64,000 bases of DNA, taken from positions 310,001 to 374,000 of the forward strand of contig SRSI01000023.1 in the NCBI GenBank assembly GCA_005656395.1, in the 5' to 3' direction. The notes below the pieces were generated by a model. It saw only the letters and a program-made list of their open reading frames with translations. It was not told the DNA's origin and did no database searches. Source of the DNA: Strongyloides papillosus (Eukaryota > Nematoda > Chromadorea > Rhabditida > Strongyloididae). Numbering within the stretch: the stretch's first letter is position 1; every line of letters starts with the position of its first letter. The position numbers and the translations under genes are program-made. This document shows, in pieces, positions 22,852 to 36,374 of this stretch.

Positions 22852-23347
22852 ATGTTTCCACTAATTGATGATGTATGTATTTTGATTGTTGAAGCTATAA
22901 GTTGAATACTACATTTGTTAGTAACTATTTTCATGATTCAAAGTTTAAATGCTCCTCAAGCATTTCGTACTAGTTTTATGATTCTTTTTGTTGTTAATGA
23001 TATCTAGCATTTATAATATAAATATTTTTTGATATTTTCCAAGGTGGAGTTTATTTATGCATTACTCTGCATCCAACGAGAGGTTGTCAACAATTTATAT
23101 TTTAACATTTTATAAAATTCAAACACTAATAATAATAGAAAATGTCATTGTTACTGTAGATAAATTTTTTGCTGTATATAAACCAATTTTTTACAAAATA
23201 GATTGGACAAAAATTGCATCTTATATTATTGTAATTTTTCGAGTTGTCGTGAAATACTTTTATTATTCTTATCACTATTTTATTGGGGCTATTTTTATGG
23301 GTGTAGTATTCTTTTACGTAAAATATTTAACATTTAAGAAATTTTAG
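22852..23347 (+). pseudogene. F3: plus-strand 7TM receptor fragment
   Basis: TGA replaces codon 18 and TAG follows further on, so the first part is dead. The second part keeps a 96-codon frame (23057-23347) with YILTFYKIQT, TVDKFFAVYKPIFYKI, the TM4-like stretch and FYVKYLTFKKF, the best-kept distal half of the family. Confidence 0.55.
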
Positions 23348-23607
23348 AATAGATATCATTATTTGATCAATAACTTTTTAAATTTTTTATTAGTGCAACC
23401 ATAAAATACATGAAATGTTATTTTTAATTCATTATCTAATTTAATTGACCTTTTAAGAACTTTAACAAAATAACAAAAATGGCACAATGGTGATACAAAA
23501 AATTATTTTAGATTATATAATTAAAAATGTTAAAATTTGACAGGACTTTGTTGATGAATTCTTTTTTGTTTTGAATCTTTTTTACTACCACTTATTTTAA
23601 AAGATTG

Positions 23608-24648
23608 TTAACTAAAAACATTACTTGCCCTTATGTTATTTTTTTGATTTGATTTTTTGTACATTATTATGTCCATAATTTTTTTCAATGTTGATAGAAT
23701 TAATTTTCTATTGCTTGGTAGCAATATAGTAAAAAGAAAACCATTAACGGAGGGAATAAAAGCTAAAAGATGGATAGTATTGTTAATAAAGAATGAAATA
23801 ATATAAACTTTTTGAATCATTATAAGGATAACAATTACCACAACTGGACCTCCGGTAAGGCATACAGGAGTAAATGCTTGAACAATCAAAATTGTCATAA
23901 ATTCTTTATTCATCTTTTGAGTTTGGCTTGAAATAATATTATTATGTTCTTTAATGTATAACTTGTATTTTCTAACAAAATATATTATAAATAGATGATT
24001 GATTGTAAAATATATTGGAATAACTATAAACATTGACAGAAATTTTGAATCAGACTAAAAAGTTAACATTAAAAAAATTATCTCAAAGAAACATACGATT
24101 TTGCGTCCCAATACTGTAGTTGATTCTGTTAATATATCACTTTCAATATTATACTTTTTAATTGAATTTATTATAATATCAGAAGATACATGTTCACTGA
24201 AAGGAAAAGTAATACCAAAAGCTTGAATTATCGTTAATGTTATACAAAGACCTATTACTCTAATTATGGAATTTCTTTTGAAACCACTATTAGTACAGAC
24301 AATAGAAAATCTTGAAGCAATAAGTCCTGTTGGAATTGTTATATTAAAATATAGCAAAAATACTGAAAGACCAAATAAACTACTGTGTAAGAAGTCATTA
24401 GATGGAGGATCACTCAATGGTCGTGAAAATGCAACCAAGAAATCATCAAAAGCATAAATATGCGGCTTTAGAAATCCAAGAACTATAGTTGAAATAATAG
24501 CCATACCAAATTGAAAAAATAACATAAATGTATAATATTTATTCTGAGATTCATTTCGCTTTTTCACAACAAGGCTTATCGCTACAATATTGGATAAGCA
24601 ACCTAAAATAAAATTTGTAGAGTAAAATACATTATCTAACGTATCCAT
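23608..24648 (-). CDS. A4: 7TM chemoreceptor-like GPCR, shortened tail
   Basis: Exon 1 24648-24097, intron 24096-24055 (42 bp), exon 2 24054-23608; 332 residues. Starts MDTLDNVFYSTNFILG. Exon 2 begins SDSKFLSMFIVIP. The 7TM core is complete (TM6 QAFTPVCLTGGP, TM7 PSVNGFLF). The tail stops at NVFS because the codon after it is TAA where A5 and others have a Lys codon, a single-base nonsense change. Exon 1 closely resembles A1 and A8. Confidence 0.88.
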
Positions 24649-25238
24649 TTATCTAATAAGATGTAGTAATGATAAGTTGTTACTTTTCTTTAGTTTATAG
24701 TACTTAATCCACAGTGCACAAACTTTGAGATGTAAATTCATAAACTTTTATTAGTAGGATTGTTATTTTTCAAAAAGTTACACTTAATGTTTCCTGAATA
24801 TTCTCATACATTATTAATTAACATTTTTGTTTCCACGATGGATACGAGAAATATTTTGTTACTTTTTGTTTACCAATAATAATTTCAAAAAAATTACTAA
24901 CATTTTGCTATACAAGTGAGTAAAATGAGATAATAATATTCATAAAAAATTTTTAGCAAATAAAATTTTATTAAATTCTTTAAACTTTTACAGTACGAAA
25001 TTGTTGTTGAAAATATAATGTGAGACGTGTAAAAAATGTTTCTCTCCACAAAATTTTCTAATGAAAAACTATTTTTATTTTCATTTACATATACAGTATA
25101 ATAACCTTATTTATATTATCAATGGGTAATTTATTTGAAATAACAAAAAAAAGGAATATACTCCTTCTATATTTTGTTCTTTATTCTAATATTTTTATTC
25201 ACTATATCTTATAGGTTTGTAAATAAACATTCTTGATA

Positions 25239-25734
25239 ATGTTTCCACTAATTGATGATGTATAAATTTTGATTTTGAAGCTATTAGTTTAATACTACAT
25301 TTGTTAGTAACTATTTTCATGATTCAAAGTTTTAAAAATTCTCAAGCATTTCAAACTAGTTTTATTATTCTTTATATTGTTAATGGTATTTATTATTTAT
25401 CATATTAATATTTTTTTGGTATTTTCCAAAACAAGGTTTATTTATGCATTATTATGCATCCAAAGAGTGGTTTTCAATAATTTATATTTTAACGTTTTAT
25501 CAATTTTAAACATTATTAATAATGTGAAATGTCATTCTTACTGTAAATAAAGTTTTTGCTGTATATAAACCAATTTTTAACAAAATCTGTTAGACAAGAA
25601 ATGCGTTTTATATTATTGTTTTTTTTCAAGTTGTCGTGACAAACCTTTATTATTCTTATCTCTATTTTATTGGAGCTATTTTTATTGGTGTAGTATTCGT
25701 TCACGTAAAATATTTAACATTTAAAAAATTTTAG
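25239..25734 (+). pseudogene. F4: plus-strand 7TM receptor fragment
   Basis: The ninth codon is TAA (GATGTATAAATT where others read GATGTATGTATT) and indels follow. The TM3-TM5 part is still recognisable, ending at TAG 25732-25734. Confidence 0.5.
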
Positions 25735-25917
25735 AGTGGATATCATTATTTGATCCATAATTTTTCAAATTTTTTATTAGTGCAACCACAAAAGACATAA
25801 AATGTTATTTTTATTTTATTATTTAAGTTTATTGCACGTGTATAAACCTTTAGCAAAATAACAAAGATGGCATAATGGTGATACAAAAGTATTAACTTTA
25901 GATTATAATTAAAAATA

Positions 25918-27038
25918 TCAAAATTTAACAGAATTTTGTTTGTGAGTTCTCTTTTGTTTTGAATTTGTTTTACTACCACTTATTTTAGAAGCTTGTTTAG
26001 TAAAAACATTAGTTGCCGTTATGTTTTTTATTTGATTTGATTTTTTACACATAATTGTGTCCATGATTTTTCTCAATGTTAATATAATTAATTTTCTATT
26101 GCTTGGTAGCAATATAGTAAAAAGAAAACCATTAACAGAGGGAATAAAAGCCAAAAGATGGATAATATTGTTTATAAAGAATGAAATAATATAAACTTTT
26201 TGAATCATTATAAGGATAACAATTACCACAACTGGACCTCCGGTAAGGCATGCAGGAGTAAATGCTTGGACAATCAAAATTGTCATAAATTCTTTGTTTA
26301 TTTTTTCAGTTTGTGTTGAAATAATATCTTTATGTTCTTTAATATATAATTTATATTTTCTAACAAAATATATTATAAAAAAATAATTGACTGTAAAATA
26401 TGTTGGAACAACTATAAACACTAGCAAAAATTTTAAGTCAGACTAAAAAATTTGCATTAAAAAAATTTATTATAAAAAAAACATACGATTTTGCTTCCAA
26501 AAGCTATTGTTGATTCCGTTAAAATATCACTTTCAATATTATACTTTTTAATTGCATTTATTATAATATTAGAAGATACGTGTTCAGTAAAGGGAAAAGT
26601 AATACTAGCAGCTTGAATTATCGTCAATGTTATACAAGGGACTAATACTCTGATTATGGAATTTCTTTTGAAACCATTATTAGTACAGACAATAGAAAAT
26701 CTCGCAGCAATAAGTCCTGTTGGAATTGTTATATTAAAATATAGCAAAAATATTACAAAACTAATTAAACTAATATGTATGAAGTCATTAGATAGAGGAT
26801 GATCAAGTGGTCGTAGGAACATAACTAAATATTTATCAATAACATAAAGATATAGTCTTAGGTATCCAATAACTATGATTGAAATAATAGCCAAACCAAA
26901 TTGAAGAAATAACATAAATGTATAATACTTATTCTGAGATTCATTTCGCTTTTTCACAACAAGGGCTATAGCTACAATATTGAATAAGCACCCCATAAAA
27001 ACATTTATAGAAAAAAATACATTGTTTAACGCATCCAT
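25918..27038 (-). CDS. A5: 7TM chemoreceptor-like GPCR, full tail
   Basis: Exon 1 27038-26487, intron 26486-26443 (44 bp), exon 2 26442-25918; 358 residues. Starts MDALNNVFFSINVFMG. Exon 1 is unusual between TM2 and TM3 (YLRLYLYVIDKYLVMFLRPL then NDFIHISLISFVIF), a variant partly shared with A7. Exon 2 is close to A2 and keeps the tail ending HKQNSVKF. An overlapping frame beyond the stop (25979-25746) is the 3' flank in another frame. Confidence 0.88.
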
Positions 27039-27616
27039 TTATCTGAAAAGAAGTAATACTGATGAATGATTACTTTTCCTTAATTTTTAAATTATAAAGC
27101 GCAAACTTTAAGATGTAAATGTATAATCTTTTTTCAGTAGATTTTTGTTTTTTTAAAAGTATAACTAATATTTCCTAACTTTTGTCGTAGATTTTTAATT
27201 AACATTTTTTGTTTCCGATGATGTATACAGAAAATTTTTTGTCGCTTCTAGTCTATCAATAGCAATTTTATAGTTTATAGAAGTTATTAATATTTTATTT
27301 TAAAAGTGATTGAAATGAGATCATAATATTCACAATAACTATTAGCAAATAAAATTTTATTAAGGTTCACTAAGCATTTAAGTTAAAAAATTGTTGTTGA
27401 AAATATAATGTAAGATGAGTAAAATGATTCTCTGCACATAATTTTATATTAAAATTTTGTTATTTATTTTTATTTATATACAATATAATTACCTTATTTA
27501 TAATATCAATGGATAATTTATTTTAAATAACAAAAAAAAACGGAAAAATACTCCTTTTATAATTTAGTATTTTTGTCTACTATATCTGGTAGACTTGTAA
27601 ATAAACATTCTTGATA

Positions 27617-28115
27617 ATGTTTCCACCAATTGATGACGTTTGTATTTTGATCGTTGTAACTGTAAGTTGGTTACTTTATTTGTTAGTAACTATTTTCATG
27701 ATTCAAAGTTTAAAAAATTCTCAAGAATTTCATACTAGTTTTATTATTCTATTTGTTGTTAATCGTATATATTATTTTGTCATATTAATATATTTTTTTG
27801 GTATTTTCCATGATGGGTTTTAATTATACATTATTATGCATCCCACGATTTTTTTCAATAATTTATATTTTAACATTTTATAAATTTCAAACACTAATAA
27901 TAATTGGAAATGTCATTCTTACTGAAGATAAATTTTTTGCTGTATATGAACAAGTTTTTTACAAAATCGGTTGGACAAAAAATGAGTCTTATATTATTGT
28001 TATTTTTCAAGTTGTCGTGGAATACTTTTATTATTCTTATCTCTAATTTATTGAGACTATTTTTATGGGTATAGTATTCGTTTACGTAAAATGTTTTACA
28101 TTTAAGAAATTTTAG
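27617..28115 (+). pseudogene. F5: plus-strand 7TM receptor fragment, least decayed
   Basis: Open for 68 codons from ATG 27617, starting MFPPIDDVCI, through TM1 and TM2 to FHDGF, then continues in an overlapping frame (27798-28046) from MMGFNYTLLCIPRFF through the DKFFAVYEQ motif to FYYSYL. Only one frame shift separates the two halves, because a base deletion near 27848 removed the second shift present in most copies. It is the best guide to the ancestral protein layout. Confidence 0.6.
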
Positions 28116-28398
28116 AATGGATATCATTATTTGATCAATAACTTTTCAAATTTTTTATTAGTGCAACCACAAAATACATGAAATATTATTTTTATTTTAT
28201 CATCTAATTTAATTGACCTCTTAAAAACTTTAACAAAATAACAAAAATGGCACAATGGTGATACAAAAGATTAACTTTAGATTATAATTAAAAATATTAA
28301 AATTTGACAGGATTTTGTTGATGATTTCTTTTTTGTTTCAAATTTGTTTTATTATCACTAATTTGTGGAAAATTGTTTATTAAAAACATTACTCCCCC

Positions 28399-29402
28399 TT
28401 ATGTTCTTATATTATTAAATTTTCTGCACGTAATTGTGTCCATAATTTTCTTCAATGTTGATAGAATTAATTTTCTATTACTTGGTAGCAGTACAATAAA
28501 AAGAAAACCATTAACAGCGGGAATAAAAGATAGAAGATGGACAATATTATTAATAAAGAATGAAATAATATAAACTTTTTGAATCATTATAAGGATAACA
28601 ATTACTACAACTGGACCTCCGGTAAGGCATACAGGAGTAAATGCTTGAACAATCAAAATTGTCATAAATTCTTTGTTTATTTTTTCAGTTTGTGTTGAAA
28701 TCATATTTTTATGTCTTTTAATATATAATTTGTATTTTCTAACAAAATATATTATGAGTAGATAATTAATTGTAAAATATAATGGAACAACTATAAACAA
28801 TGGCAGAAATTTTGAATCAAACTAAAAAATTAACATCAAGAAAATTATTGTAAATAAAAACATACGATTTGTCGTCCCAAAGCGACAGTTGATTCCGTTA
28901 ATATATTACTTTCAATATTATACTTTTTAATTGCATCTGTTTTAATATCAGAAGATATGTGTTCATCGAAAGGAAAGGTAATACCAACAGCTTGAATTAT
29001 CGTCAATGTTATACAAAGACCTAATATTCTAAAAATGGAATTTTTGTTTAAACCACTATTAGTACAGACAATAGAAAATCTTGCAGCAATAAGTCCTGTT
29101 GGAATTGTTATATTAAAGTATATTAAAAATAATGAAAAACCAATTAAACTAGTGTGTAAGAAGTCATTAGATGGAGGATGGCTTAGTATTCGTAAGAATA
29201 CAACCAAGAAATCATCAAGAACATAAATATGGAACTTTAGGTATCCAAGAACTACAGCTGAAATAAAAGCCATACCAAATTGAAAAAATAGCATAAATGT
29301 ATAATACTTATTCTGAGATTCATTTCGCTTTTTCACAACAAGGGCTATCGCTACAATATTAAATAAGCACCCAGAAAAAAAATTTGTAGAGTAAAATACC
29401 AT
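28399..29402 (-). CDS. A6: 7TM chemoreceptor-like GPCR, altered N- and C-terminus
   Basis: Exon 1 29402-28866 (179 codons), intron 28865-28822 (44 bp), exon 2 28821-28399; 319 residues. The family start codon is still present at 29418, but one extra base after MDTLDN shifts that frame. The same insertion creates a new ATG at 29402 in the receptor frame, giving MVFYSTNFFSG, so only about five residues are lost before TM1. Exon 2 starts FDSKFLPLFIVVPLYF as in A11. The tail ends early at CRKFNNIRT. Confidence 0.8.
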
Positions 29403-29998
29403 TATCTAATGTATCCATTTATTTAATAAAATGCAATAATAAAGAATGATAATTTTTTCTTAACTTTCAATACTTAAATTAAAATGCGCAAACTTTGAGA
29501 TGTAAATGTATAATCTTTTCTCAGTAGAATTTTAATTTTTTAAATTATCAATTTATATTTCCTGATTTTCTTTATGGATTATTAGTTAACATCTTTTGTT
29601 TCCGATAAGGTATATGGAAAATTTTTTGTCACTTCTAGTTTATCAATAGCGATTTTATAGTTAATAGAAGTTATTAATATTTTATCTTAAAGGTGATTAA
29701 AATGAGATAATAATATTCATAATAACTATTAACATATAAAATTTTATTAAAGTTTACTAAACTTTTAAGTTATAAAATTGTAGTTGAAAAATAATGATGG
29801 ACATGAAAAAAATTTTTCTCTGCACATGATTTTATAATAAAAATTTTTTTTCAACCGTATACGATATAATTACCTTATTTATAATATCAATGGATAATTT
29901 ATTTGAAATAACAAAAGAAAAACGGAAAAATACTCCTATTATAATTTAGTATTTTTATCTACTATATCTTGTAGGCTTGTAAATAAACATTCTTGATA

Positions 29999-30520
29999 AT
30001 GTTTCCACCAATTGATGACGTTTGTATTTTGATCGTTGTAACTGTAAGTTGATTACTTTATTTGTTAGTAACTATTTTCATGATCCAAAGTTTTAAAAAT
30101 TCTTAAGCATTTCACACTAGCTTTATTAATCTTAATGTTGTTAATGGTATCTATTATTTGTCATATTAATATTTTTTGGTATCATCCAAGATAGGGTTTA
30201 CTTATGCATTATTAGGCATCCAACGAATGGTTGTCAATAATTTACATTTTAACATTTTATCAATTTCAAATATTATTAAGAATTTGAGATTTCATTCTTA
30301 CTGTAGATTTTTTGCTGTATATGAACGAGTTTTTTACAAAATCTGTTGGATAAATAATGAGTCTTATATTATTGTTATTTTTCAAGTTGTCGCGAAATAC
30401 CTTTATTATTCTTATCTCTATTTTATTACGGCTATTTTTATGGGTGTATTATTCGTTTACATAAAATATTTAACATTTATGAAACCAATAGATATAATAA
30501 TACTGATTTTTTTGGAATAG
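29999..30520 (+). pseudogene. F6: plus-strand 7TM receptor fragment
   Basis: TGA occurs at codon 18. From 30176 a 114-codon frame runs to TAG at 30520; a small deletion where others read GATAAATTTTTTGC joins two frames, giving SYCRFFAVYERVFYKICW. The end differs from other copies (KYLTFMKPIDIIILIFLE). Confidence 0.5.
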
Positions 30521-31092
30521 ATATCATTATTTGATCCATAACTTTTCCAATTTTTTATGATATTAAGTTTCTTTACAATTCAGATATTATATCTTTTATG
30601 AATTATAAACCACATTGTCTTATAAAGTTTTAAAAAAAGTTAATCAAGTAACAGAATAAAGAGTTTAAAAAGGATTTGTTTCAGAAATAACTTGTCTAAT
30701 TTCAGCAAAAGTCATTTAGAAGTGATCTATTACCCCAATTAAAAACAAAATATCTTTTGATTATTTATTCATTAACATTGGTTAATTTTAACAAAAGTCT
30801 GCAAATGACATATCATAGATAAAACTAAAAAGTATCTAAATCAAAAAATAGACTATTTATGAATAAATGAAATTACACCTAATTTAAAATGCATATTTAT
30901 TATTTCTTCATAATATTCATTCAATTTTCGAATTCTATCTACAATACTCTTTTAAATGCCTTGTTAATTAAAAAAAATGATAAATAAAATATTAAATTTA
31001 ATACAAATTATTTATTTCATTAAATGTACTCTAGTAAAAGGTATGAATACAATAGATTAAAAATATTATAAAAATTAAAAGCTTATTACTAT
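30521..31092. other. M3 3' flank
   Basis: No gene. The stretch matches the M-module 3' flank upstream of the M1 stop codon. Confidence 0.4.
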
Positions 31093-32999
31093 TTACTTTG
31101 ACTGGAAAACACCATCTTCCATGTTACTAATCATTTTCTGATTTGAATTTTTTCTAAATACCTTTTTTGGAGCATTTTCTGCTTGATTTATTAAATTAAG
31201 ATTCGAATTCTTAGCGGCTACCTTTTGTTCAAAATCGGTCATTTTATTATTTGTATCCAAATTCTTATTAACCATCGTTTTTACCATATTCGTAGATTTT
31301 GTACCGACATTTTTTTCTGTATAATTTGGAAATTAGAAACTTTTGAAATTAAGATTGATGATGTACTTGTTGATTGAAATAAGGATGTTGATAAATTTTT
31401 GTTTCGTTTCTCTTTTTTTTTAATTGTAGTTTTTTGAAAATTACAAGTCCAGCTATTAAGAGTGCAATAACAACAATGAAAAATCAAAAAAATTACCTAA
31501 AAATAAGAGTATTCTCCAGTTAATTTAATAATGAACTTAGTTTCTCCTGGAAAAATTAGGTTCTTATTTTTAAAATTGACAGTCTTTAAGATACATTTAT
31601 ATTTTCTATTTGATAGCAATTTTTGAACATTATTTACTTCTATGTGTTTACCTCTTGTTTCATCAAACATTAAAAATGATGTTGAATGAAGAATTGCATA
31701 AAAATCATTAAATGCCGGATGTTTTATTTCATCAGGGACTGAATGGCAACCAATTGAAGCACCTTCCATTTTTTTTCTGATAAACGTATAAATATTTATT
31801 TTTACAAAATTGTCGTCTACTTTATTTTCAAATTCTAGAACAATACCATTGATTTTAAACGCAGTTTTACATTTAAAGGCGGTACTATACATTTAGCTTC
31901 ATAATTAGTTACATACCCAAACGAATGTTCAATTTTGTGATTGTCATCAAAAATTTTTTGAATGTTTAGAATTTGTAATCAGTCGCAAGCACAAAGATTC
32001 TTGTCTTTACTTGGAATATGTCCAGTTTTGAATGCATTAATATCATTGTAATTATTTCCAGGTGGTAGAAAGACAACAACTGGTGAAGATGGTTTAATTA
32101 TCACAAATTCCTTGCACATTTATTCGGTACTAGAAGTAAAAGGGTAATAGTATTTCCTGCCCATATTACGAAAAAATACATTCTCCTCATTATTGTAATC
32201 ATCACATTCATAACCAACATCAATTGAAGACACAAACATTTGTTTGAGATATTTACATTTTAAAATTTTTTTAACCCAATACTGTGGCAATACATTACAT
32301 ATATTTAAGGTGTAAATGTTTGAATGTACTCCAATTTCCAATTTCATTAGAAAATGTTCAGAAGTTTCAACATATTGAGAATTTAAAAATTTTGTTAGCC
32401 AAGTTGGACAGAGATAAACAATGACACTAAATACGTCCCTATCGTCAAACATTGTTTGACAGAGTTTCAGAATAAAATTGTCATAATGATATGATCTTGT
32501 GAACCCAATATAAATATAATCTTCACCTTTAGTATGGTGGCGACAGGCTTATTTATAATTAGTGCAAAAATATAAAAATCCTATTTGACAACTTTTTAAA
32601 TCGCACATTAAATAATCTTTTACTATAAAATGACCCGAATACCTATCTCTGAAAATATATTATCTGGGTAGAAGAAAAAACATATGTATGTTCTCGAGAA
32701 AATGCATAAGAAATATTCTCATTTCACCACTATATTCATCACTAATTAAAAATTGTTTTACCATAGACATTTTATTTACAAATGGCTTTACTCTTACATC
32801 AAAACCATAGATTTTGAACGTCTCAGAATCGTATCTTTCAACATTATCCATAGCTATAATACGACAGTTTTTCATCTGAATAGTGATTATATCTCAAACA
32901 ATGGCTTGGTTAATTCAAAAATTCTCCAGATACTGCTAATATAAACGAAATATATGTATATATGGTAAATTTTGGGTATATATTGAGTAACTTTCCCGT
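31093..32999 (-). pseudogene. M3: decayed full-length M-family copy
   Basis: Spans the same length as M1 and keeps recognisable pieces in shifting frames: VSSIDVGYECDD and KCKYLKQMF (32452-32120), GCHSVPDEIKHPAFNDFY and DETRGKHIEV (31892-31497), and a tail ending EDGVFQSK (31287-31093). The start codon position reads ACG instead of ATG (32999-32997). Many indels make it a pseudogene. Confidence 0.8.
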
Positions 33000-33864
33000 A
33001 TTAAAAAATAACTTGGAAAATATAAAATTTTTATATAATATATTATGCGACATTTATTTGAATATTTTTTTTCATAAAATGCACATTTTTGGTCAAACTA
33101 TAAGGAATGCTTTTGTGGGTAACATTATACATAAAGTGGAAATTTTAAAACACATCTTTTTATTAATTAGATAAAATTGAATATTTATATAAATATTTAA
33201 CTATTATATTTCGAAGTGTTCATTATTTAAAAAAAATATTGTAATAAACGAGTTACACTTCCCCTGGTTTTCTTTAACTTTTCAATCCTGTCAGTTTAGA
33301 TTTTTTTGTTTAAAAAGTATTTTAACTTATATGTCATTATTTTTTAAATTCTAACAAATTAACGAAGAAATCTAAATTTGCGTATCATTAAAAAATATTG
33401 AATAAAGATTTAAAAAAAGCTTTTTTATGTGAAAGGTAGTGTTTTATAATCATAGTTTCTGAAAACTGTTTACCACTGCTATATTAAAAAAATACAGCAA
33501 TTTACATGCAAAAATAATTAAGTATGTTATATTAACTGTAGTTGCAATTTTGCTTTTACGTTACATATATTGTTTATTTTAGATAATTTGCCATCACTTA
33601 ATTTAAAATGTTTCTTTTATGAAGTAAATACTGGGTAAATTATAAATTATAGAAAATTGAATTTAATATGTTACAAACATTTCTTAGTAATTTTTTTTCA
33701 TTCTTAATTACCAAAAATATAGAAGAAATATACGTTTTAAATAAGAAATTTCTGACATTTATTCATTTTCACATACTAAAATTTGTTGAATAATTTATTG
33801 CTTTTTGATATAAAAACAAAATGACCGAATTTATATTATTTTTTTCATTCTTCATTTTAGTACT
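33000..33864. other. M3 5' flank and P3 upstream region
   Basis: No gene. 33000-33240 resembles the 5' flanks of M1 and M2. 33340-33390 preserves the empty site of the transposon found at 5736. From 33470 it is nearly the same as 10066-10448. Confidence 0.45.
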
Positions 33865-34367
33865 ATGTCTAGAATTGTTTTTCGTTATATCTTAAATTTT
33901 GTCCTATAGTACTGTTACTTCAAAATTTGACATATGTTTTATGAAACCAATAGACAGAGAGCAATTTTATATCCTCCTAAAACGTGGTCTTTATATAGGT
34001 GATAACCTTATTTAAATGCTAGGCTTATCATATGAAGAAACAAAACCAGTATACGATAAAATATTATCTAATAAGTCTACAATAAATAACAGTTTTTGCA
34101 CTTTTAACATTGAGAGTGAATAAATTTGTGCTACAATTATTTTTAAATTACCAGAGGTAATAATTAAAAGACTATGTAGACGAAAAATGAAGAAAAATAT
34201 TTTAGAGGAGTTATTAATACAAATTAAAAATTGAAGAAATGTTTTGACATTCAAAAGAAATGCCGTGAAAGATTTGAAAAGTTTTTTCAAATGACATTAA
34301 ATCTATATGGAAAACATTTGTGTTAGCTGTTTTACCAGAATATAGAAAGATGAAGCTTGTTTATTTT
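33865..34367 (+). pseudogene. P3: copy of unrecognised plus-strand pseudogene, 3' end deleted
   Basis: Near-twin of P1. Starts MSRIVFRYILNF; later pieces read PIDREQFYILLKRGLY, SYEETKPVYDKILSN and TIIFKLPE, with stops between. Like P1 it joins at about 34368 to the first codons of a lost C gene (minus-strand ATG at 34386). Confidence 0.5.
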
Positions 34368-34386
34368 ATTATGGAATGTAATCCAT

Positions 34387-34800
34387 AACAAGAATTATAA
34401 AAAATTTTATTATTTATTTCAAAATTTAGTTTATAAGAGTATTTTAAGTAGCGGTAATCTAGATTAACTAATACTTGGAACGTTGTTCGGATTTCCTGAA
34501 ATATCGCTCATCAATGATACAAAAACTTTATGAATCCAACCATAAAATATATAAAATGTTATTTTTATTTTATCATGTAGTTTAATCGCACCTCTTAAGA
34601 ACTTTAGTAAAATAAAAAAAAATGGCATAATGGTTATACAAAATATTAACTTCAGATTGTAATTAAAAATGTCAAAATTTGACGGGATTTTTTTGATGAA
34701 TTCTTTTTTGTTTCAAATTTATTTTATTGTCACTAATTTAAGAAGATTGTTTACTTAAAACATTATTTGCCGTTATGTTATTTATTTGATTTGATTTTTT
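34387..34800. other. Former C-gene upstream region and A7 3' flank
   Basis: No working gene. Part of it is the old A7 tail coding sequence, still legible at about 34700-34800 after the new stop codon. Confidence 0.4.
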
Positions 34801-35791
34801 TCACATAATTGTGTCCATAATTTTCTTTAATGTTGATAGAATTAATTTTCTATTGCTTGGTAGCAATATAGTAAAAAGAAAACCATTAACAGCGGGAATA
34901 AAGGCTAAAAGATGGACAACATTATTAATAAAGAATGAAATAACATAAACTTTTTGAACCATAATAAGGATAACAACTACTACAACTGGACCTCCGGTAA
35001 GGCATACAGGAGTAAATGCTTGAACAATCAAAATTGTCATAAATTCTTTGTTCATTTTCTGAGTTTGACTTGAAATAATATCTTTATGTTCTTTAATGTA
35101 TAATTTGTATTTTCTAACAAAATATATTATAAAAAAATAATTGACTATAAAATATGTTGGAACAACTATAAACAATGGCAAAAATTTTAAGTCAGACTAA
35201 AAAATTTACATTAAAAAAATTTATTGTTAAAAAACATACGACTTTCCGTCCTAATGCTACAGTTGATTCCGTTAAAATATCACTTTCTATATCATACTTT
35301 TTAATTGTATTTATTATAATATCAGAAGGTACGTGTTCACTGAATGGAAAAGTAATACCAACAGCTTGAATTATCGTCAATGTTATACAAAGACCTAATA
35401 CTCTAATTATGGTATTTCTTTTTAAACCACTATTTGTACAGACAATATAAAATCTTGAAGCAATAAGTCCTGTTGGAATTGTAATATTAAAATATAGCAA
35501 AAATAATAAAAAACCAATTAAACTAATATGTATGAAGTCATTAGATAGAGGACGATTGAATGGTTGTAAGAATACAACCAAGTATTCATCAAAAACATAA
35601 ATATGTAGTCTCAGGTATCCAAGAACTACAGCTGAAATAATAGCCATACCAAATTGAAGAAATAACATAAATGTGTAATACTTATTCTGAGATTCATTTC
35701 GCTTTTTCACAACAAGGGTGATAGCTACAATATTGAATATGCACCCCAAAAAAACATTTATAGAAAAAAATACATTGTTTAACGCATCCAT
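34801..35791 (-). CDS. A7: 7TM chemoreceptor-like GPCR, shortest tail
   Basis: Exon 1 35791-35240, intron 35239-35197 (43 bp), exon 2 35196-34801; 315 residues. Starts MDALNNVFFSINVFLGC and has NDFIHISLIGFLLF in TM3, like A5. The frame ends right after helix 8 (KKIMDTIM) because the conserved Cys codon TGC reads TGA. All seven membrane segments are complete, and the old tail sequence remains downstream. Confidence 0.87.
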
Positions 35792-36374
35792 TAATCTGAT
35801 AAGATATAATACTGATAAATGATTACTTTTCTTTATCCTTTAAATATTTAAATTATATAGCGCAAACTTTGGGATGTAAATGTATAATCTTTTGTCAGTA
35901 GACATTTTTTTTTAAAACTATCAATTAATATTTCCTAACTTTCGTCAAAGATTATTAATTGACATCTTTATTTTCTGATGATGTAAACGGGAAATATTTT
36001 GTCACATCTTGTCTATTAATAGCAATTTTATTATTTTTAGAAGTTGATAACATTTTATTTTACAAGAGTTTGAAATAAAATAGTAATATTCACAATAACT
36101 TTTAACAAATAAAATTTTATTAAAGTTCACTAAACTTTTAATGTATAAAATTGTTGTTGAAAATATAATGTTGGACAAGTAAAAAATGTCTCTTTGCACA
36201 TAATTTTATAATAAAAAATTTTTACTAATTTTCATTCACATATACAATATAATTACCTTATAACATCAATGGGTAATTTATTTAAAATAGCAAAAAAGCT
36301 TAAATATACTCCTTCTGTATTTTATTATTTTTATCCATCATATTTGGTAAGCTTGTAAATAAACATTCTTGATA

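Noticed and set aside
25746..25979. Minus-strand frame beyond the A5 stop (also 43202-43432 and 20925-21122)
   Set aside because: It overlaps the A tail in another frame and covers the 3' flank; shifts between copies show it is not maintained as protein.
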